DNA of 64,000 bases from an uncultured Gemmatimonadales bacterium (lineage in GTDB: Bacteria; Gemmatimonadota; Gemmatimonadetes; JACCXV01; JAHWKZ01): positions 1 to 64,000 of the forward strand of contig CAMYLR010000021.1 in the NCBI GenBank assembly GCA_947259315.1. Direction: 5' to 3'. Positions 29,515 to 40,044 of this stretch are shown one piece after another. Made by a program: the position numbers and the translations under genes. The notes under the pieces are model-generated. The model saw only the letters and a program-made list of their open reading frames with translations, had not been told where the DNA came from and did not search any database. Each line of letters begins with the position of its first letter. Within the stretch, counting starts at the first letter, position 1.

Positions 29515-31287
29515 ATGACGTGGGAGATCCTCTTCGTCTTTGCGATCATTCTGATCGCGCTAGCGCTCTTTATCACCGAGCGCTACGCGGTCGATCAGGT
29601 GGCGCTTGTAATCCCGGTAATTCTGTTGCTGGCGGGGATTCTAACACCCGGAGAGGCACTGTCCGGGTTCAGCAACGAAGCCACCATCACCGTAGCCGCG
29701 ATGCTCTGTTTGTCGCTGGGGCTCGTCAAGACGGGCGCCGTCGACACGCTCGGGCGGTGGGCCCAAAACGCACCGCTCGGCGGGCCGAGGCTGCGTCTCG
29801 TCGTCCTGTCCCTCGTCGTCGCCGGGGTATCCCCGTTTCTAAACAACACCGCGGTCGTGGTCGTCTTCCTACCGGTGTTTCTGGCGTTGGCCCAGCGCGA
29901 CAACCAACCGCCATCGCTGTACCTCATGCCGCTCTCGTTCGCCGCTATTCTGGGTGGCACGATCACCCTGCTGGGTACTTCGACCAACTTGCTCGTCTAC
30001 GGTCTCATCCACTCCCGCGGTTTCGACGAGCTGTCGATGTTCTCGATCGCCCCGTTGGGTCTGATCTTCACCGTGATCGGGCTGGCGTACCTGTTCACCG
30101 CTGGCCGATCGTTGATGCCGCGCCGGGTTGGCATGACGGACCTGACCGGCAAGTACGAGGTTCGCTCGTTCGTGACCGAGCTGACCGTCCGCCAAGGCTC
30201 ACCAGCGGTCGGCCAATCACTCGGCGAGCTGAAATGGGGTTCCGAGTTCGACGTCTCGGTCCTCGGGCTCCGGCGCCGCCAGCGTACCCTCTGGAGTCCG
30301 GGACCCAACCGACGGTTGATGGTCGGCGATACGCTGTTCGCCAAGGGCCATCACGAGGATCTCCTGTGGCTGGCGATCAAACAGGGGCTGGCGATGCCGA
30401 CGCCGTCGGTCGGACCGGATTTGGAATCGGAAGACGCGCATCTGGCGGAGGTTCTGGTCGCTCCCGGCGCGTCTATCGTCGGCCGAACCCTGGCTGGAGC
30501 CCGTTTCCAGCAGCGATATCACGCCACCGTGCTGGCGGTGCAGCACCTGGGCGAGACGATCCGCACGCGGCTCCCTCACGTGCGACTGGAGGCCGGCGAC
30601 CTGCTGCTCATCCATGGGACGGCGCCCGACCTGGACGCGTTGGTCGGGGAAACGGGGCTCGTCCCGCTGGGCGCCGTCCGACGACCCACCAGGCCGCGAC
30701 CGCGGGCGCTCTTCGCGGTCGGTGTTCTCATCGCGGTGGTCGCCGTGGCCGGACTAAACCTGTTGCCGATCATGACCGCTGCGCTGACCGGCGTGCTGCT
30801 CATGGTCTTCACACGCTGCGTGCGACTCGAGGAGATCTACGTTGAGCTCGACTGGATGGTGATCTTCCTGCTGGCCGGCGTAATCCCTCTCGGCGTGGCG
30901 ATGGACAAGACGGGCGCGGCCCAATGGCTGGCGGACGCAGTGGCTGCGTCGGTGGGTCCGTTGGGCCCGCACTTTACGGTGGCCGCGTTCTACTTGTTGA
31001 CGTCGCTGCTCACCTCGGTCATGTCGAACAACGCAACCGCGGTCGTACTGACGCCGATCGCCCTGCTCACCGCAGCCGACCTGGGGATGAACCCATACGC
31101 GTTGGTGGTAGCGGTCATGTTTGGCGCTTCGGCGTCTTTCATGACGCCGGTCGGGTACCAGACGAACACCCTGATCTACGCTCCCGGTGGGTACCGGTTC
31201 TTCGACTTCCTCAAAGTCGGCACACCGCTCAACTTCTTGCTGCTCGTAACGGCCACGATACTGATTCCGTTGTTCTGGCCGTCCTAA
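29515..31287 (+). CDS. SLC13-type permease with tandem RCK_C/TrkA_C domains
   Basis: Multi-TM, ILGGTITLLGTSTNLLVYG and SVMSNNATAVVLTPIALLTA motifs; two central RCK_C-like segments. Confidence 0.9.
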   Translation: MTWEILFVFAIILIALALFITERYAVDQVALVIPVILLLAGILTPGEALSGFSNEATITVAAMLCLSLGLVKTGAVDTLGRWAQNAPLGGPRLRLVVLSLVVAGVSPFLNNTAVVVVFLPVFLALAQRDNQPPSLYLMPLSFAAILGGTITLLGTSTNLLVYGLIHSRGFDELSMFSIAPLGLIFTVIGLAYLFTAGRSLMPRRVGMTDLTGKYEVRSFVTELTVRQGSPAVGQSLGELKWGSEFDVSVLGLRRRQRTLWSPGPNRRLMVGDTLFAKGHHEDLLWLAIKQGLAMPTPSVGPDLESEDAHLAEVLVAPGASIVGRTLAGARFQQRYHATVLAVQHLGETIRTRLPHVRLEAGDLLLIHGTAPDLDALVGETGLVPLGAVRRPTRPRPRALFAVGVLIAVVAVAGLNLLPIMTAALTGVLLMVFTRCVRLEEIYVELDWMVIFLLAGVIPLGVAMDKTGAAQWLADAVAASVGPLGPHFTVAAFYLLTSLLTSVMSNNATAVVLTPIALLTAADLGMNPYALVVAVMFGASASFMTPVGYQTNTLIYAPGGYRFFDFLKVGTPLNFLLLVTATILIPLFWPS

Positions 31288-31289
31288 GG

Positions 31290-31787
31290 TTAGTCGACCA
31301 GCTGCCGAAAAAGACTCGACTCGCGCTGAAAAAACCCTTGCGTGTGGAACGAGTCGGGTAGACCGAACAGCTCGTAGTCGAGATGGTGACAGAACTCGTG
31401 TAGCAAGGTCCGGAGAAACGTTCGGTAGGCCACCACCTTGCGGCGCGCGGCGGTGCGCATCCACAAGTCGATCTTGGCCGGCGCACCATCGTCGGTGGCC
31501 TCGTACAAGCCGTGCAGCTCACTGTTCGGATTGGAGGGACGCACAGCCAGCACTCGCACCGCCACGCGTGATACCGAGAGGTCGTCCGCCAGCTCGTCGG
31601 CCAACGCCTGGCAGGCATCCCTGATCGGGCCTCGCTTGCCGGCCGCCAGCCTGGTCTCGATGTCGTCTGCCAGCGGTCGCAGCGGTTCGGGCGAAGTCAA
31701 CTCGACCTCGGTGATCGAGTCGCTCTTGTCGTAGATCGCCTGTTCGCGACGGGTCAGCTTTGTGTAATAACCGAAACGAGCGGTCAC
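31290..31787 (-). CDS. Putative HExxH zinc metalloprotease-like protein
   Basis: RTLLHEFCHHLDYELFGLPDSFHTQGFFQRESSLFRQL contains HEFCH (HExxH). Confidence 0.6.
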   Translation of the reverse strand: MTARFGYYTKLTRREQAIYDKSDSITEVELTSPEPLRPLADDIETRLAAGKRGPIRDACQALADELADDLSVSRVAVRVLAVRPSNPNSELHGLYEATDDGAPAKIDLWMRTAARRKVVAYRTFLRTLLHEFCHHLDYELFGLPDSFHTQGFFQRESSLFRQLVD

Positions 31788-31790
31788 CGA

Positions 31791-32180
31791 CTAGACGACG
31801 ACGCTGCCAGACAAGATCATGGCCGACGCAAAGCCAAAGATCGGTGCGCACAACTTGTACGGCAGCGGTGAAGCCTTGGCTCCAGTGAGCAAGCTCACCG
31901 CAGCCATTAGCAGCAGGAAGAGGGCTGACATCCTATAAACGATCATCGATCCGAACTCTGTTGGGCTTCCCCAAACGGTGGTGACCGACACAAGCGCGGC
32001 TACAAAAACCAGCGTGACGCCCTCGAGGATCCATTCCATCGTGAGAACGTAACGGTTGTCATCAGTGAGCGGTTCGAAGCCAGCCACCACTGGTCCGGTC
32101 TTCACTAGATGCATCACCCCCCAGAATGCGATCATCGCGGACCCAGCCAACAGAAGCGTGTGCGATAGCAACTGAATCAC
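31791..32180 (-). CDS. Small integral membrane protein of unknown function
   Basis: 129 aa with about 4 hydrophobic segments. Confidence 0.6.
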   Translation of the reverse strand: MIQLLSHTLLLAGSAMIAFWGVMHLVKTGPVVAGFEPLTDDNRYVLTMEWILEGVTLVFVAALVSVTTVWGSPTEFGSMIVYRMSALFLLLMAAVSLLTGAKASPLPYKLCAPIFGFASAMILSGSVVV

Positions 32181-32201
32181 CTCCGGATTGAACGCTCGAT
32201 T

Positions 32202-33050
32202 CTACTCGTTCCCAACTCGTTTCGGTCCGACATAGACATTGAACCCGTCCGGCTTGGTGAAGCCGATCAGTGTCATGTTAAACTGGCGGGCGACATCGAC
32301 CGCCAAGCTGGATGGAGCGCCGACGGCGACTACCATCGGGATTCCGGCGGCCAGCGCTTTCTGCATGATCTCGAACGATGTCCGCCCACTGACCGCCAGA
32401 AAGTGACCCATCAGGGGAACGCGATCCGCCAGGAGCTGGTGGCCGATGACCTTGTCGACGGCGTTGTGGCGGCCAACGTCCTCTTTTAGCACCACGAGCT
32501 CGCCGGTCGGATCGAACAACCCGGCGGCATGGATCCCGCCTGTCCGATCGAACACCGGTTGGGCCCGTCGCAATGCGTCTGGAATCGACCGGATCACGTC
32601 GGCGTGAACAACCGGGCCATCGGGCAATGGCCTGCAACCCCGTATCTCGATCGCCTCGAGCGACGCCTTGCCACAGACACCGCAGCTCGACGTCATATAG
32701 AAGTTGCGGTTCAGCAATGTGGCGTCAAAGGCAGCCGGGTCGCGTAGCCGCACGGTCACGATATTGTACTCCTGGGGCTCCTCGTCCTGGCAGTAGCTCA
32801 GGTCGACGACCGCATCGCGCCCATCGATCAGCCTTTCGGTGAACAGAAAGCCAGCCGTCAGCTCGAAGTCGTCGCCGGGGGTCCGCATCGTGACCGACAC
32901 ACTCTTTTCCACCGTGCGGTCACCTTCGAGCACCTCCAGCCGGATCTCCATCGGCTCCTCGACGGTGACGACGTCACGGGCGGATTCTGAAGAACCGTCG
33001 CGGTGGCGCGCCAGGTCGACCGGCGAAGTGTTGCGCTTGGGAGAGATCAT
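32202..33050 (-). CDS. fdhD: Formate dehydrogenase accessory sulfurtransferase FdhD
   Basis: SVTMRTPGDDFELTAGFLFTERLI, SSCGVCGKASLEAI, VLKEDVGRHNAVDKVIG, SGRTSFEIMQKA. Confidence 0.95.
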   Translation of the reverse strand: MISPKRNTSPVDLARHRDGSSESARDVVTVEEPMEIRLEVLEGDRTVEKSVSVTMRTPGDDFELTAGFLFTERLIDGRDAVVDLSYCQDEEPQEYNIVTVRLRDPAAFDATLLNRNFYMTSSCGVCGKASLEAIEIRGCRPLPDGPVVHADVIRSIPDALRRAQPVFDRTGGIHAAGLFDPTGELVVLKEDVGRHNAVDKVIGHQLLADRVPLMGHFLAVSGRTSFEIMQKALAAGIPMVVAVGAPSSLAVDVARQFNMTLIGFTKPDGFNVYVGPKRVGNE

Positions 33051-33114
33051 TTCTGTTCGACCATAGTAACATTGCAGGGATGCACAGACACGGGTACTCT
33101 AGGCTCCAAGACCG

Positions 33115-34785
33115 GTGAATACCCCGACGAACCAGGAACTTTTCGATGCGTGGCGGCACGAGCCGGCACCCCTGCTCCCGCTGCTGCACGCGTTTCACGA
33201 TCGTGACGGCTACCTGTCGGAAGGTGCCATGCGCGCGATCGCCAAAGAGCTGCGCTTGCCGCTCGCCGACCTCTTCGGAACCGTCACGTTCTACCACCAC
33301 CTGTCACGCGAACCAGGGGGTCACCAGGCGCCGCGCGTTTGCACCGGCCCGGTTTGTCAGCTCAAGGGCGCAGCCCAAGTTCTGGCGAGTCTCGACGGCG
33401 CGACTTCGATGCCGTGCCCCGGCCGCTGCGACGATCCGGTCCCGGTGCTTGTCGGCGACAAGGTGTTCACCGGGGCCGAACTCGATCGCGCCCGCTCACC
33501 GCTCCCACCGCCGCCACCGGATGGCATCGACGAGTGCGTCTTCGCCGCGATCCGCGCAACGGCCCGCGACAGCATCGAGGGCTACCGCGCCAGCGGAGGC
33601 TACCGAGCGCTACCGACCGCGATCGAAAAGATGCGCCCTGGGGAACTGCTGGATCTCGTCGACGCCAGCCAGTTGGCCGGTCGCGGTGGGGCCGGGTTCC
33701 CGACGGGTCGCAAGTGGCGCGCGGTAGCCGATGCAGAGGGCACCCCAAAGACGATCGTCTGCAACGCCGACGAAGGTGAGCCGGGCTGTTTCAAGGACCG
33801 CGTGCTCATGGATCACGACCCGCATGCGGTCATCGAATCGATGGCGCTGGCCGCCTACGCCACCGGCGCATCGCGGGGTTTTATCTATCTGCGATACGAG
33901 TACCCCGAGACATATCGGCTGCTCGCGCGTGCCATCGCCGAGGCCGAAGCCGCAGATATGATCGGCAACGCCGTCTGCGGCACCGGATTCTCCTTCCACC
34001 TGTACCTGCGACGCGGCGCGGGGGCGTACATCTGTGGCGAGGAAACGTCGTTGCTTAACAGCTTGGAGGGGAAGCACCCGTTTCCCAGGAACCGACCGCC
34101 TTTTCCAGTCACCCACGGGTACGAGAATCTGCCGACCGTCGTCAACAACGTCGAAACCTTGGTTTCGGTTCCACCGATCGTGGTTCACGGCGCGGATTGG
34201 TACCGCGACCTGGGACTCAGCGACCACCCTGGCACCAAGGTCATAAGCCTATCGGGTGACATCAAGCGGCCCGGTAACTACGAGGTCCCGATAGGATTGC
34301 CGCTTATGAGCCTGCTCCAAGATTGGGCCGGCGGACCCGGCGAAGGACGAAGCGTCCAAGCGGTGACGATGGCTGGTTTGTCGGGAGGCTTCTTGGCCGG
34401 CGAAGATCTCGATGTAGCGCTCGACGAGCCCAGCATTCGAGCCAAGGGATCGTTTCTCGGCGCCGGCGGCATCATGGTGTTCGACGACACCCGCGACATG
34501 ATCGACGTCGCTCACAGTGCGATGGAGTTCTTCGCCCACGAATCGTGCGGCAAGTGCTTCCCGTGTCGGATCGGCACGCGGCGCCTCACAGAGCGGCTGA
34601 ATGGGGCCGGTCCAGATGACGTAACCCAATGGGTGGACGAGGTTTCTGACATCGGCGAGACGATGAAGCAGACGAGTGCTTGCGGGCTCGGGATGGCCGC
34701 TCCGCTGATTACCGAAAGCCTGATGAAGTACTTTCCGGAGCGAGTTACAGAACACGTCGGCAACCGAAGGGGCGCGAACCGATGA
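33115..34785 (+). CDS. NAD-dependent formate dehydrogenase beta/gamma fusion (NuoE-NuoF-like)
   Basis: NuoE-like VCTGPVCQLKGA...PCPGRCDDPVPV, then NuoF-like GRGGAGFPTGRKW, CNADEGEPGCFKDR, ESCGKCFPCRIGTRR; GTG start. Confidence 0.93.
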   Translation: MNTPTNQELFDAWRHEPAPLLPLLHAFHDRDGYLSEGAMRAIAKELRLPLADLFGTVTFYHHLSREPGGHQAPRVCTGPVCQLKGAAQVLASLDGATSMPCPGRCDDPVPVLVGDKVFTGAELDRARSPLPPPPPDGIDECVFAAIRATARDSIEGYRASGGYRALPTAIEKMRPGELLDLVDASQLAGRGGAGFPTGRKWRAVADAEGTPKTIVCNADEGEPGCFKDRVLMDHDPHAVIESMALAAYATGASRGFIYLRYEYPETYRLLARAIAEAEAADMIGNAVCGTGFSFHLYLRRGAGAYICGEETSLLNSLEGKHPFPRNRPPFPVTHGYENLPTVVNNVETLVSVPPIVVHGADWYRDLGLSDHPGTKVISLSGDIKRPGNYEVPIGLPLMSLLQDWAGGPGEGRSVQAVTMAGLSGGFLAGEDLDVALDEPSIRAKGSFLGAGGIMVFDDTRDMIDVAHSAMEFFAHESCGKCFPCRIGTRRLTERLNGAGPDDVTQWVDEVSDIGETMKQTSACGLGMAAPLITESLMKYFPERVTEHVGNRRGANR

Positions 34786-37526
34786 TCCGTAGAGCGACTG
34801 AAGAACCGGTAACCCAACAGCCGACCCCACCGGCGATCCACACGCTCACGCTCGACGGTGAAGAGGTCTCGTTTACCGCCGGCGAGACGCTCATCGACAT
34901 CACCTACCGCCACCACAAGGACGTTCCAAACCTCTGCTACGACCCGCGGCTCGAGCCCTTTGGCGCTTGTCGGTTGTGCATCGTCGAGTTGGAAGGTGCC
35001 AACAACCCGGTTGCGTCATGCACGACCCTGGCCGAGCCGAACATGGTTGTAACGACCCGGACAGCGAGACTCGAGACGCATCGTCGTGTTTTGATGGAGA
35101 TGGTCGCATCAGAGAATCGCGACATCGACGTCGACCCCCTGAGCGGTTACGCCTCCCAACAGATGCGCGAGCTCGTCGATCAGTACGACGCCCGAACCGG
35201 CCGTTTCCAGGGTGAACAGTCGGGTACGAGCCGCGAGGACGACGACAACCCGTTCATCAAGCGCGATTACGACAATTGCATTTCGTGCTACCGCTGTGTG
35301 CGCGTCTGCGCCGAGCAGGAAGGCGACTACGCGATAAGCGTTATGAATCGTGGCTTTGACACCCAGATAACGACCGAGTTCGAGGGATTGCTCGTCGACT
35401 CGGCGTGCACCTTCTGCGGTCAATGCATCCAAACGTGCCCCACGGGCGCGCTGGCAGACCTCAAAGCGCTAGCCAACAAAGATGTGCCTGGGGAGACGGT
35501 CACTACACGCACGATCTGTCCCTACTGCGGCGTCGGATGCACGGTCGATGTGATGACTCGCGGCGAGCAAATCGTCGGTGTTCTGCCCGCGATGGACGGG
35601 CCCGCCAACGAAGGCGCGCTGTGCGTCAAGGGACAGTTCGCGTTCGACTTCGTTCATCATCCCGATCGGCTGGCGACCCCGCTCGTCCGGGGCGACGACG
35701 GCGAGCTGCACGAAGCGAGCTGGGACGAAGCGCTCGATCGCGCGGCCACCGGATTCCGAAAGGTGCTCGACGAGCACGGCCGGCACAGCGTGTATGGTGT
35801 CGCGTCGGGCCGCGCACCCACCGAAGCCTGTTACATGCTGCAACGGTTTATTCGGGCTGGCTTCGGGACCAACCAGATCGATAACTGTAGCCGAGCTTGA
35901 CACGCTCCCACGGTCGCCGGTCTGGCGGCCACGATCGGACGGGGAGCGATGTCGAACCCACTCGTGGACATGGACAAGCCCGATGTGATCTTCTGCATCG
36001 GCACGAACATGACCGAGTGCCATCCGGTTGCGGCGACCCGTATCAAGCGGGCGATCGCCCGGGGGGCCAAGCTGATCGTGGCCGACCCGCGCCGGATTCC
36101 GCTTGCCGATCTAGCTGATCTGTACCTGCCGCTTCGGGTTGGATCGGACGCGGCACTGCTATTGGCGATGGCCCACGTGATCGAGCGTGAGGGACTCGTC
36201 GACGCGGCGTTCATCGACGAGCGCACCGTCGACGGTGAGTTGTTCCTCGAGCACGTCCGCAAGTTCCCACCCGAGTGGGCCGAGCGGATCAGCGGCGTGC
36301 GCGCCGAGGATATCGAACGCGCGGCGTTGTGGTACGGCACTGCCGAGCGCGGGGCGATCTACTACACGCTCGGTATCACCGAGCACATCTGTGGCGTCGA
36401 GAATGTGCAGTGCCTGTGCAACCTGGCGCTCATGACCGGCAACATCGGCCGCGAGGGAACCGGTATCAACCCGATGCGCGGCCAGAACAACATTCAGGGT
36501 GCTGGCGACTCGGGCGCGTTACCCAACAACTACGTTGGGTTCCAAGCCGTCGATGACCCGGCACACCAGAAGAAATTCACAAAGGCCTACGGCCGCGAGA
36601 CCGATCTCGAAAAGGGCCCGACGAAAGTGACCGCGCTCGAGATGTGCGGCGATCGGATCAAGGCGATGGTGATCGCCGGCGAGAACACCGTCGTGTCTGA
36701 CCCCGATCGGGACCACTGCGAGCATGCGCTCAAGAGCCTCGACCACCTGGTGGTCATCGACATCTTCTTGACCGAGACCGCACAGTTGGCCGACGTCGTG
36801 CTGCCGGCCACAGCGTGGGGCGAAACCGATGGCACCTGTACCAACACCGAGCGCCGCGTGCAACGGTTACGCGCCGCCGTTCCACCGCCGGGCGACGCCA
36901 AGCCCGACTGGTGGATCGTGTCACAATTGGCCCAGCGGATCGGCTTCAAAGGATTCGAGTTCGAATCCGCTAAAGAGGTATTCAACGAGCTGTGCGAGCT
37001 GTCTGCGACCTACCACGGGCTCGATTGGGACCGCATCGAGCACAGCGAGTATCAATGGCCGGTGCCCCACGCCGGACATCCGGGAACGCCACGACTCCAC
37101 GAAGGAGAGTTCGTCAACGGACGTGGGATCTTCAAGCTGATCGAGTACCGCGACCCGGCGGAGACGATCAACGACGACTATCCGGTGTGGCTGACGACCG
37201 GGCGTCGGTTGGCATCGTACCACACTCGGACCCAGACCGGCCGCTCGGCCGGTATCGACTATCTGCTCCCCGAGGAAACGCTCGAGGTTAACCCCAGCGA
37301 CGTCGACGCTTGGGGATTGGCCGATGGCGAATGGGCCGAGGTGTCGAGTCCCCGTGGGTCGGTGCGCATCAAGGTCCGAGCAACGGACCGTTCGCCACGG
37401 GGCACGGTGTTCGCCAGCTTCAGCTTCGCCGATGTCCCGGTCAACGTGTTGACCGGATCGGGCTACGACCCGATCACCGAAACTGCCGAGTTAAAGGTGT
37501 GTCCCGTCAGGGTCGAACCCGCGTAG
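34782..37526 (+). CDS. fdhA: Formate dehydrogenase alpha subunit, predicted selenoprotein (TGA at 35898-35900 read as Sec373)
   Basis: N-terminal Fe-S clusters (CSACTFCGQCIQTCP class motifs) and CPYCGVGC; ...FGTNQIDNCSRA-TGA-HAPTVAGLAATIGRGAMSNPL continues in frame into the second ORF of the track; ATGA overlap with upstream gene. Confidence 0.93.
35898..35933 (+). promoter_or_regulatory. bSECIS-like element immediately downstream of in-frame UGA
   Basis: UGA-CACGCUCCCAC-GGUCGCC-GGUCU-GGCGGCC: 7-bp stem (one G-U) with GGUCU apical loop. Confidence 0.85.
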
Positions 37527-38523
37527 TGATGCCCTGATCGGTTCTGACCGCCGTGACGACGTCTCTCACGGCTTTTGTGACAGCCTCCGGCGCATCGAAC
37601 TGAATGAAGTGACCGCTGTTCTCGATCACGCGGTGATCGCTGTCGATCGAGAGAGTCGCGAGATCCTCCTGCAACTCGATCCACAGGGGCCGGAACCGCG
37701 CGCGGAGAGCCGGCGTCACGCCAGGGGGGAAGACGTCCGGATCGCGGCCGGCGGTGAGCACGACGAGCGGCAACGAGTCGAGTGCACCCGCCTCCGTTGC
37801 CTGCGACATGCTCGCGTCCTGCGCATCGGACTCCGCCAGAAGCGCGGGAACCGACCGCGGCATGTACGCATTGACGATCGAGGCGACGTCGGGCGGAAGT
37901 TGTCGCAAGGGAACGCCGCCCCTCACTCTCAAAACACCGGTCTGGGCCAGCAGCGGCCCCATGAGCCGAGTTCGCGCCGGAACTCTCGCTCGCTGCACTA
38001 GCTCGAGTGGGAACCGCTGCCACTGGCCCGGGTGTGACGCGTCCACGAAGACCAACCCCACGACCTCGTCCGGAAACCGATCGACGAACACTCGCATGTA
38101 CACGCCACCGATCGAGTGACCGACCAACACGTAGGGTGGCCGGACAGCAGCGGCTGATAGAAGCGCGTGCAGGTCGGTTGCGATCTGTTCCCCATCACGC
38201 GGCGTGTTTCCGCGATCGCTCCACATGAGTCCCGCACGATCGTACGAGCAAACTCGGGTGAACTCGGCGATCGATGGTTGCACCTCGGTCCACGCCATCG
38301 ACGCAGCGGGACCGGTCCCGGCCTCCAAGATGACGGTTGGGCTACCCTGGCCCGAGCAGTGGAGATGGAGTCGCACCCCGTCGATGTCGATAAGTCGCCC
38401 CGGCGCCGGTAGTGAGCGCGCGACTTCGCGACGTGCCCATTGTTCGTATGCCGTCCCGAGCGCCAAGAACAACGCGACACCGGTAACGACCGCAAACAAG
38501 ATGCGTTTCGTCCATCGACGCAT
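37507..38523 (-). CDS. Alpha/beta hydrolase, membrane-anchored
   Basis: HLHCSGQGSPTVILEAGTG, CSYDRAGLMWSDRG, YVLVGHSIGGVYMRVF, SGHFIQFDAPEAV. Confidence 0.9.
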   Translation of the reverse strand: MRRWTKRILFAVVTGVALFLALGTAYEQWARREVARSLPAPGRLIDIDGVRLHLHCSGQGSPTVILEAGTGPAASMAWTEVQPSIAEFTRVCSYDRAGLMWSDRGNTPRDGEQIATDLHALLSAAAVRPPYVLVGHSIGGVYMRVFVDRFPDEVVGLVFVDASHPGQWQRFPLELVQRARVPARTRLMGPLLAQTGVLRVRGGVPLRQLPPDVASIVNAYMPRSVPALLAESDAQDASMSQATEAGALDSLPLVVLTAGRDPDVFPPGVTPALRARFRPLWIELQEDLATLSIDSDHRVIENSGHFIQFDAPEAVTKAVRDVVTAVRTDQGITTRVRP

Positions 38524-38533
38524 CGTCTGCGTC

Positions 38534-38935
38534 TCAGGGTGGGTCCACGGCCGGTTCGAGCGTCGGACGAGCGTCACCGGTCAGTGGCAGTCGCGTGCCG
38601 TCCGACATCACGAATACAGCGCGTTCAACATTCCATCGCTGATCGGCGAACTCGATGTCGGCGTAGAACCGGCCGCTGTCCCGAGCCCCGACGACCGAAG
38701 CCACCAGCGCTCGCGTCGATGGCCCGGCCGCCTCGATGCGTTCCGGATCGAGGTGTCGGACACCCCCCAGCAAACCGACAACGGTGTTGTCACCGGTCAC
38801 GAAAGCGCGTGCTGCGGTGACCGGCGTTGCGACCTCACGCGTGTCGAGAGCGCGACGGCTGTAAGCTTGGAACAACCCGGCAGTTAATGCGGCAAACGCC
38901 GCAAACAAGAGCACGATCCGACTACCCGAGCGCAC
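38534..38935 (-). CDS. Hypothetical protein with N-terminal TM
   Basis: MRSGSRIVLLFAAFAALTAGLFQAY; overlaps 3' end of upstream HD gene. Confidence 0.5.
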   Translation of the reverse strand: MRSGSRIVLLFAAFAALTAGLFQAYSRRALDTREVATPVTAARAFVTGDNTVVGLLGGVRHLDPERIEAAGPSTRALVASVVGARDSGRFYADIEFADQRWNVERAVFVMSDGTRLPLTGDARPTLEPAVDPP

Positions 38936-39473
38936 GTTTTAGCTCGTTCGTCACGGTTCTTAACCGTTCGGTGAACCACGTCTCGCCAGCATCTTCGAGA
39001 ACCGGGATGAGTTCGCGCGGGGTTTCGTCCACGTACTTGCGTTGAAAACGCTCGTATCCGTCGCTCAACGCCTCGCGCATGTTGTGGAGCCGATCCGCCG
39101 CCTTGACGAGTCGCACTGCTCGGGGACCGTTTCGGATTCCGGCCCAGTACACGTCCGCGCTGCGCTCAATGCCAAGTGCGACGATCCTCAGCGACAAGAG
39201 GGTCACCCCCTCTTGGACCTCCACTCCATAGCGCTCGAGCAGGATCGTTGGATGGATATCGCAATCCTCGAGAACGTCGTGGAGCAGGGCGATGGCGAGC
39301 GTCGCGTCCTCGACCGGTTCGGGGAACTCGTCCTCGAGGATCCTCCGAACTCCGCGCGGGTGAGTGATATACGGGACTCCTGAGGTGCGCTGCTGGCCGC
39401 GGTGAGCGGCCTCGGCAAAGGCGTCGACCTCGGCTAAATCGATCTCTGGCCCAGAGCCATTCCCCTCTGACAT
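38922..39473 (-). CDS. HD-domain protein, stand-alone SpoT/RelA hydrolase-like
   Basis: AEAAHRGQQRTSGVPYITHPRGVRRIL...AIALLHDVLEDCDI...LVKAADRLHNMREA. Confidence 0.85.
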   Translation of the reverse strand: MSEGNGSGPEIDLAEVDAFAEAAHRGQQRTSGVPYITHPRGVRRILEDEFPEPVEDATLAIALLHDVLEDCDIHPTILLERYGVEVQEGVTLLSLRIVALGIERSADVYWAGIRNGPRAVRLVKAADRLHNMREALSDGYERFQRKYVDETPRELIPVLEDAGETWFTERLRTVTNELKRALG

Positions 39474-39496
39474 GCCCCGAAGCTACAAGAAAGTAC

Positions 39497-39502
39497 TTGA
39501 CA
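39497..39502 (+). promoter_or_regulatory. Putative -35 (TTGACA) upstream of long csp leader
   Basis: Exact TTGACA in divergent intergenic region; -10 not clear. Confidence 0.4.
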
Positions 39503-39588
39503 ACCGCCTCTGTACGTGAGACACTATTCGCGCTCTAAGGGATCTATGCAACAGGGATCGACTGCACGGAAAAGACAGAATTCGTCAG

Positions 39589-39627
39589 ACGCCGGTCTCG
39601 AGAACACCAGAGGCGCGGCGTTTTTTT
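39589..39627 (+). terminator. Terminator-like hairpin plus T7 inside csp leader
   Basis: ACGCCG...CGGCGT stem with inner CTC/GAG pairing, followed by TTTTTTT. Confidence 0.5.
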
Positions 39628-39762
39628 GTGCGACGATGACCCAACGGACCCTTGGAAAACGGCACGAGGCAACAAGCTCGAGTCGAGTAGTGTTAACCCT
39701 GCAGTAGCAACAAGGAGCAACAACGCGAAATGCAAAGCGAAACGCAAGGAGTACAAAGCACA

Positions 39763-39978
39763 ATGAGTGAAAGACTCACAGGTACCGTGAAGTGGTTCAA
39801 CGACGCCAAGGGTTTTGGGTTCATCCAACAGGAGAACGGCCCAGACGTTTTCGTTCACTTCTCTGCCATCCAGGCTGACGGCTTCAAGAGCCTCGCCGAG
39901 AATGATCGGGTCGAGTTCGAGGTCACCGACGGGCCAAAGGGTCCGCAGGCCACGAACGTAACAAAGGCAGAAGCGTAA
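39763..39978 (+). CDS. Cold shock protein (CspA family)
   Basis: [44 protein letters not shown]. Confidence 0.97.
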   Translation: MSERLTGTVKWFNDAKGFGFIQQENGPDVFVHFSAIQADGFKSLAENDRVEFEVTDGPKGPQATNVTKAEA

Positions 39979-40009
39979 GCCGTTCTTTTCCTTACAAACA
40001 TTTACGTTT

Positions 40010-40039
40010 GACAGACGTCTCATAAACGTCGTATAAGGA
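40010..40039 (+). promoter_or_regulatory. Sigma70-type promoter
   Basis: TTGACA-N18-TATAAG in csp/SLC13 intergenic region. Confidence 0.5.
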
Positions 40040-40044
40040 ATAAA

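Noticed and set aside
35898-35900. Stop codon making fdhA a pseudogene
   Set aside because: The position matches the catalytic Sec/Cys, the frame is otherwise intact on both sides, and a bSECIS-like hairpin follows.
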